Below are positions 60,554-64,000 of a stretch of DNA of 64,000 nucleotides, piece after piece. Made by a program: the position numbers and the translations under genes. The notes beneath the pieces were generated by a model. That model had not been told where the DNA came from. It saw nothing but the letters and a program-made list of their open reading frames with translations, and ran no database searches. The DNA comes from Tetracentron sinense (lineage: Eukaryota; Streptophyta; Magnoliopsida; Trochodendrales; Trochodendraceae): positions 9,196,499 to 9,260,498 of the forward strand of contig CM026551.1 of assembly GCA_015143295.1 (NCBI GenBank). The letters run 5' to 3'. Every line of letters starts with the position of its first letter. Positions within the stretch are counted from its first letter, which is position 1.

Positions 60554-61690
60554 ATGAATCTTACCGTGAGTGAAGCCAAGAGTAAAAAGCAATCATCGGT
60601 AGCAGCTCTAACAAAAGCCAAAGAAAAGCTTCAGGTAAGTCGAGAGCAATCGTCAACATAGGGTAAATAGCCCTTTTGTAGAAGTCGTCGGTCATGCCCC
60701 GTTCTATATTGCTCGCATGGTGTAGTTGTATAATGTAGGAGTACATAAAAATTTTCAAAAAATCAGTATTTTATCAAAATTTTGAAGAAAGAGAGAATAC
60801 AAAAGTATAAGACATATGTACAAGGACTAAGAAGAGGATTGTAGTTGGACTGAGTCACACTAGAAGAGATTTTTCCTTAAGCAAGACATCCACTCACCAT
60901 TCATTAACTTGCTAAGCTAAATACTAACTCTTGATAAATGATAAAAAAAAAGTAACCTCAATAAAACTAACCAGAGTGCTTGCAATAGACGCCTCTCTTT
61001 CTTTCCACAAGGACAAACACTTTGTGATGGGGCCCGCACCCAAAGTGTTTGTCGAACTGGTAAGATTGAGACGTCTATGGCCTTGTGAATCTACAAGTAG
61101 CTGAATCCAAAGAGTAATATTTTTTCTAAAATAATATTCAACTATAAAAAATTTATATTATCTAAAGAAAGATTAAACATACATTTCTATTACGATAACA
61201 AATTAAATACTAATGTAACTAACAAATTAATTAACTAAATTATATACTAACAACACTAACACTGAAGAAGAATTAGATTATTAACAAAAAATAATGAAAG
61301 AAAAAAGAAAAAACCGTTACTGAAGCTGATTGTAAGGTGCCGCCTAGAAGTAGTAATAGTCCTTTTTCAAAAGTCAATGATTCTGCATCGTAGTTTCTAG
61401 ATATTTCCAAATGTGTAATAAACTATTTTAGCAAATTAATCAAATTTATAAAATAAATAAATCAAATTATTAACTACACAAGATTAGAAAAGAAATAAAA
61501 CAAAATAATGAATCTTACCGTGAGTTAAGTCCAGAGCGAAAGGCAGTCATCGACAGCAGCTCAAGCAAAAGCTTTAGGGAAGTCGAGAGCAAGGCGCATC
61601 CTAGGGTAAATGGCCATTTGGCAACGGTCATGCCCCGTTCCATATAAGCTCGTATGGTGTAGTTGTAAAAAGGAGTACAATTTCTCCAGA
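60554..61690. repeat. Tandem array, right (old) edge, two diverged units
   Basis: Two units (about 60554-61140 and 61505-61690) resemble the old left-edge units. They have CTTACCGTGAGTgAAG, GGCAGTCATCGACAGCAGC, CATGCCCCGTTC.ATAT and GTAGTTGTA, plus a palindrome variant near 61027. The minus frame at 60561-60758 (HHASNIERGMTDDFYKRAIY) is the longest version of the array's recurring minus-strand frame and ends at a donor-like CACG|GTAAGATT. I do not recognise it. The ~360 bp between the two units is AT-rich. Confidence 0.75.
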
Positions 61691-62011
61691 TATCCTATTC
61701 AATCACCACCAGATGTTATCATAATTCTAAAACAACAAGAGGAAGGGAACCTAGAAAAAGAATCATTATCATCTATACTATGAAATGGGGGTTGTATATC
61801 GGCATCGTTTTGTACAGTATTGAGCAGCAGCAGCTTTGACTCAGAATTTGCACTTGTAGCGCTCACCCTTGATTGCTATCATTGTCCATTAGACTTCTTT
61901 TTACAACATGAAAAAATGTTTATGGAAGCTGAATTGTGAAAGTAAAGGAAAATAATACAAAACAATTTTTTTAAAAAAATGAAACAAAAGGAAATAAAAA
62001 ATTACAATAAA
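61691..62011. other. No gene recognised
   Basis: AT-rich spacer between the array edge and the Helitron at 62012. Confidence 0.3.
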
Positions 62012-63301
62012 TCTCTACACTATTATAAAGAGAATGGTAGGGATAAATAACGTTGATTGATCTTTCTTTTATTGGTGACCCCATATTTATGTTATCCTAT
62101 TAACACAAGATAATATTTATTACAGGGTAGTTTAGTAATTTACCATAACTATCCAACCCAATACCTCCACAAAGAGGCACACCTTTATGTAACTACCATT
62201 TTAAAGAGAAAATGTAGGGGACATGACTCTTCTTTTTTTTCTTTTCTTTGCTAAAAGGGACATGACTCTTCAATCGCATTTAAAGAGTTAGTGCTCCTCT
62301 TCTTCCATTCTACAAATTTGTTTCTGTGTGGGAGTTTTGTTGGTGGCATAACTGAGATTCCACTTTTTTTCCCTCAAAATTAATGCATATGTGGTTTATA
62401 AAAGACTGAAGTTGGATTTCATATGAACAGGTCACTCTTGGTCTTGGTACATTAAGCAAGCTGTTTGAGAGTCTTGGTGGTTTCATGCAAAATTGCATGT
62501 TTGGTGTTCTATATATGGGTCTCATTCCCAATCACATTGCCTTCATAATGGATGGAAACCGTAGGTATATGCTAAGAAGTTGATTCTGAAAGAAGGGGAA
62601 GGCCACAGGGTTGGGTTCTCGGCTCTCATGTTACTACTTAAGTATTGCTATGAGATGGGGTGAAATATATAACAATCTATGCCTTTAGCATTGGCAATTT
62701 CAACCGACGAACTGATGATGTTTAGTACGTGATGGATCTGATACAAGAGAAGATTGAGTGATTGCTCAAGGAAAAGACCATCGCGGACTTTTATGGGACT
62801 AGGGTATGTTTTGTAGGGAACCTGAAACTCTTGAACAAGCCTGTCAAGCTAGCAGCCGAGAAGGCGATGGCAGCAACTGCCAATAACACCAAGGTTGTGC
62901 TCTAAATTTGCATGGCTTATACTTCCACAGATGAGATCATGCATGTTGTTCAAGAATCTTACGAAGAGGAAATTCGAGATTTGAATTCAAGTGGACCTGG
63001 CAATAGAGTGAATATTGGAGGAGTTGGAGGCAAAAACAATGGACTACATAGTCTGTTTTCTAATCCTTCTATTTGTATTTTTTTGTTTTCATGAATTTTA
63101 AAAAAAATAAAAATAAGGAATTAATGGCTGTAAATAGATTATAGTTTTAATGTATTGCAGATATTTTGTTTCTTTTTGAGGAATAGGATTTTAGAATTGT
63201 ATTTATTCTCTTTTCGTCTTTCAAATCACTTGGAATTGTATTTATCCACCAGTGGATGATAAGACTGTACACTCACGTGCATAGGACGTGCGTTCCACTA
63301 G
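62012..63301 (+). mobile_element. Helitron A, 1,290 bp, carrying a captured gene fragment
   Basis: The 5' end TCTCTACACTATTATAAAGA starts at 62012 after an A (62011). The 3' end has the hairpin CACGTGCATAGGACGTG (63274-63290), then CTAG (63298-63301), followed by T (63302). There is no target duplication, as expected. It encodes no helicase, so it must have been moved by an autonomous relative. Between the ends lies the cis-prenyltransferase fragment, in the same orientation as the element. Confidence 0.8.
62431..63060 (+). pseudogene. Captured cis-prenyltransferase (dehydrodolichyl diphosphate synthase) fragment
   Basis: The frame from 62431 reads TLGLGTLSKLFESLGGFMQN then NHIAFIMDGNRR, the catalytic region I of cis-prenyltransferases, whose Asp binds the allylic substrate. 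After a ~2-bp insertion near 62565 another frame gives LKEGEGHRVGFSALM. A 1-bp deletion near 62670 leads to YAFSIGNFNRR-like sequence (phase AFSIGNFNRRTDDV), then YVMDLIQEKIE, FYGTRVCFVGNLKLLNKPVK, MAATANNTK and MAYTSTDEIMHVVQES. Stops (TAG 62724, TGA 62759, TAA near 62903) interrupt it. The family makes long-chain cis-polyprenyl diphosphates for dolichol in the ER. The N-terminus and last C-terminal part are missing, and no introns are seen. It is clearly non-functional as a protein. Confidence 0.85.
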
Positions 63302-63331
63302 TAATAAATAATGTTCATGCTTTTAAGAAAA

Positions 63332-64000
63332 CTAGTGGGGCCTGCACGTGCAAGGCAAATGCAAGGCTTTCAAATAATCAAAAGCAAAGTCCTATACTAA
63401 AGACTAGGACTTACCCAGCGTATTAAAGTTTCTCTCTCTAGGTGGATTCTTAAGAAACACTGAAGCTACCATCCCAAACACTACAGTTTACAGAGTTTCA
63501 GGAAAAATTGTACACCTGCAACCTTGATTATCCGAAAAAGGTCTAAACTAAGTTCGAACACTTGAGGATCTTATCTGAAATTTTCATCGTATCCAGAGAC
63601 ATAGAGCTAGTTCTATCACGAATGGATTAAGATGTTCACTCAAACAATAAGGGAACGCAATGCTTGGAATTTGAAATTAAAAAAACAATTGATGATACAA
63701 ATTAAGCAGCAAGAAACACAATCAAATTGGAACTATCAATAATAAAGTAATATTCACTGTTCATCAAATAATTTATCTAGGGCTATGAGGTCAATAAAAG
63801 AGGGGACGGAAAGGAGGTTACAGCACAAGGTGCTTCCAACTCCAAAAGGGCCAGTGAGACAAAACGTCGAGCAGATGTTGGAGCACTCACAATCGGGGAT
63901 TGATGCCCCCAAAGCAGCGGATTGGACCAATTCCTTCCGAGTAGGACCACTTGGTTGCTAAGGAACATTTAGTTGAACAGGTAATGCACACACCCAACTT
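63332..64000 (-). mobile_element. Helitron E (minus), 3' end in window, rest beyond edge
   Basis: In reverse complement the sequence reads TTTGCCTTGCACGTGCAGGC (hairpin region), then CTAG (63335-63332), then T. It is the same design as the 3' end of Helitron D (GGCCTCACTAG versus GGCCCCACTAG), so the two are related. The element continues past 64000. The minus open frame at 63783-63968 and the plus frame over the same DNA (RSIKEGTERRLQHKVLPTPK) are unassigned; one of them may be a captured exon. Confidence 0.55.

Noticed and set aside
25241-61690. CRISPR-like or rDNA/telomeric repeat
   Set aside because: Units are hundreds of bp, have no short direct repeats with unique spacers, and show no rRNA or telomere motif. 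The setting is plant nuclear DNA.
62431-63060. Functional cis-prenyltransferase gene
   Set aside because: Several stops and at least two frameshifts, truncated at both ends, and enclosed by Helitron termini.
1-64000. tRNA or other structural RNA genes
   Set aside because: No cloverleaf with plausible A and B boxes was seen outside the two SINE copies.

Overview
The window looks like nuclear DNA of a flowering plant. It is AT-rich, it has plant Copia and Gypsy-type LTR remains, a LINE, SINEs, MITEs and Helitrons, and its short gene pieces match plant importin-alpha, eIF4G, dynamin-related protein and cis-prenyltransferase families. The species cannot be named from the sequence. I see no complete protein-coding gene. 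Every recognisable coding stretch is a single exon, a captured fragment or a frameshifted transposon gene. All comparisons were made by eye, without alignment or database search. Layout: 1-2.9 kb holds an importin-alpha-like first exon and a second exon-like block (both minus strand), followed by foldback MITEs. 2.9-10.3 kb holds Helitron ends, a tiny MITE with a 9-bp duplication, and a minus-strand Copia gag plus LTR that is split by a 3.1-kb Helitron. 10.3-22.8 kb has two separate eIF4G fragments, a second Helitron of the same family carrying a solo LTR, two SINE copies, foldback MITEs and long stretches with no gene. 22.8-25.2 kb is the 3' half of a Copia element whose LTR abuts the 3' end of a LINE. 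25.2-61.7 kb is dominated by one tandem-repeat array. Its outer units are longer and diverged (an A/B dimer repeating every ~1.46 kb near the left edge). Its centre is a more homogeneous ~542-bp monomer, in places organised as a three-monomer higher-order repeat of ~1.67 kb. The array is broken by a Gypsy-type solo LTR, a hAT-type MITE, two other insertions and a 9.2-kb minus-strand Helitron (45604-54826). That Helitron carries a dynamin exon and its own 2.48-kb solo LTR. 62.0-63.3 kb is a 1.29-kb Helitron that has captured a broken cis-prenyltransferase coding region, and another Helitron 3' end begins at 63332 and runs out of the window. The most interesting themes are (a) repeated capture of host-gene fragments by Helitron-like elements, with termini that can be read directly, and (b) a large array whose units carry splice-site-like signals and a palindrome resembling a TCP-factor site, with homogenised centre and decayed edges. 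Nothing here works as a pathway. The window is a record of nested insertion, gene-fragment capture and unequal exchange.
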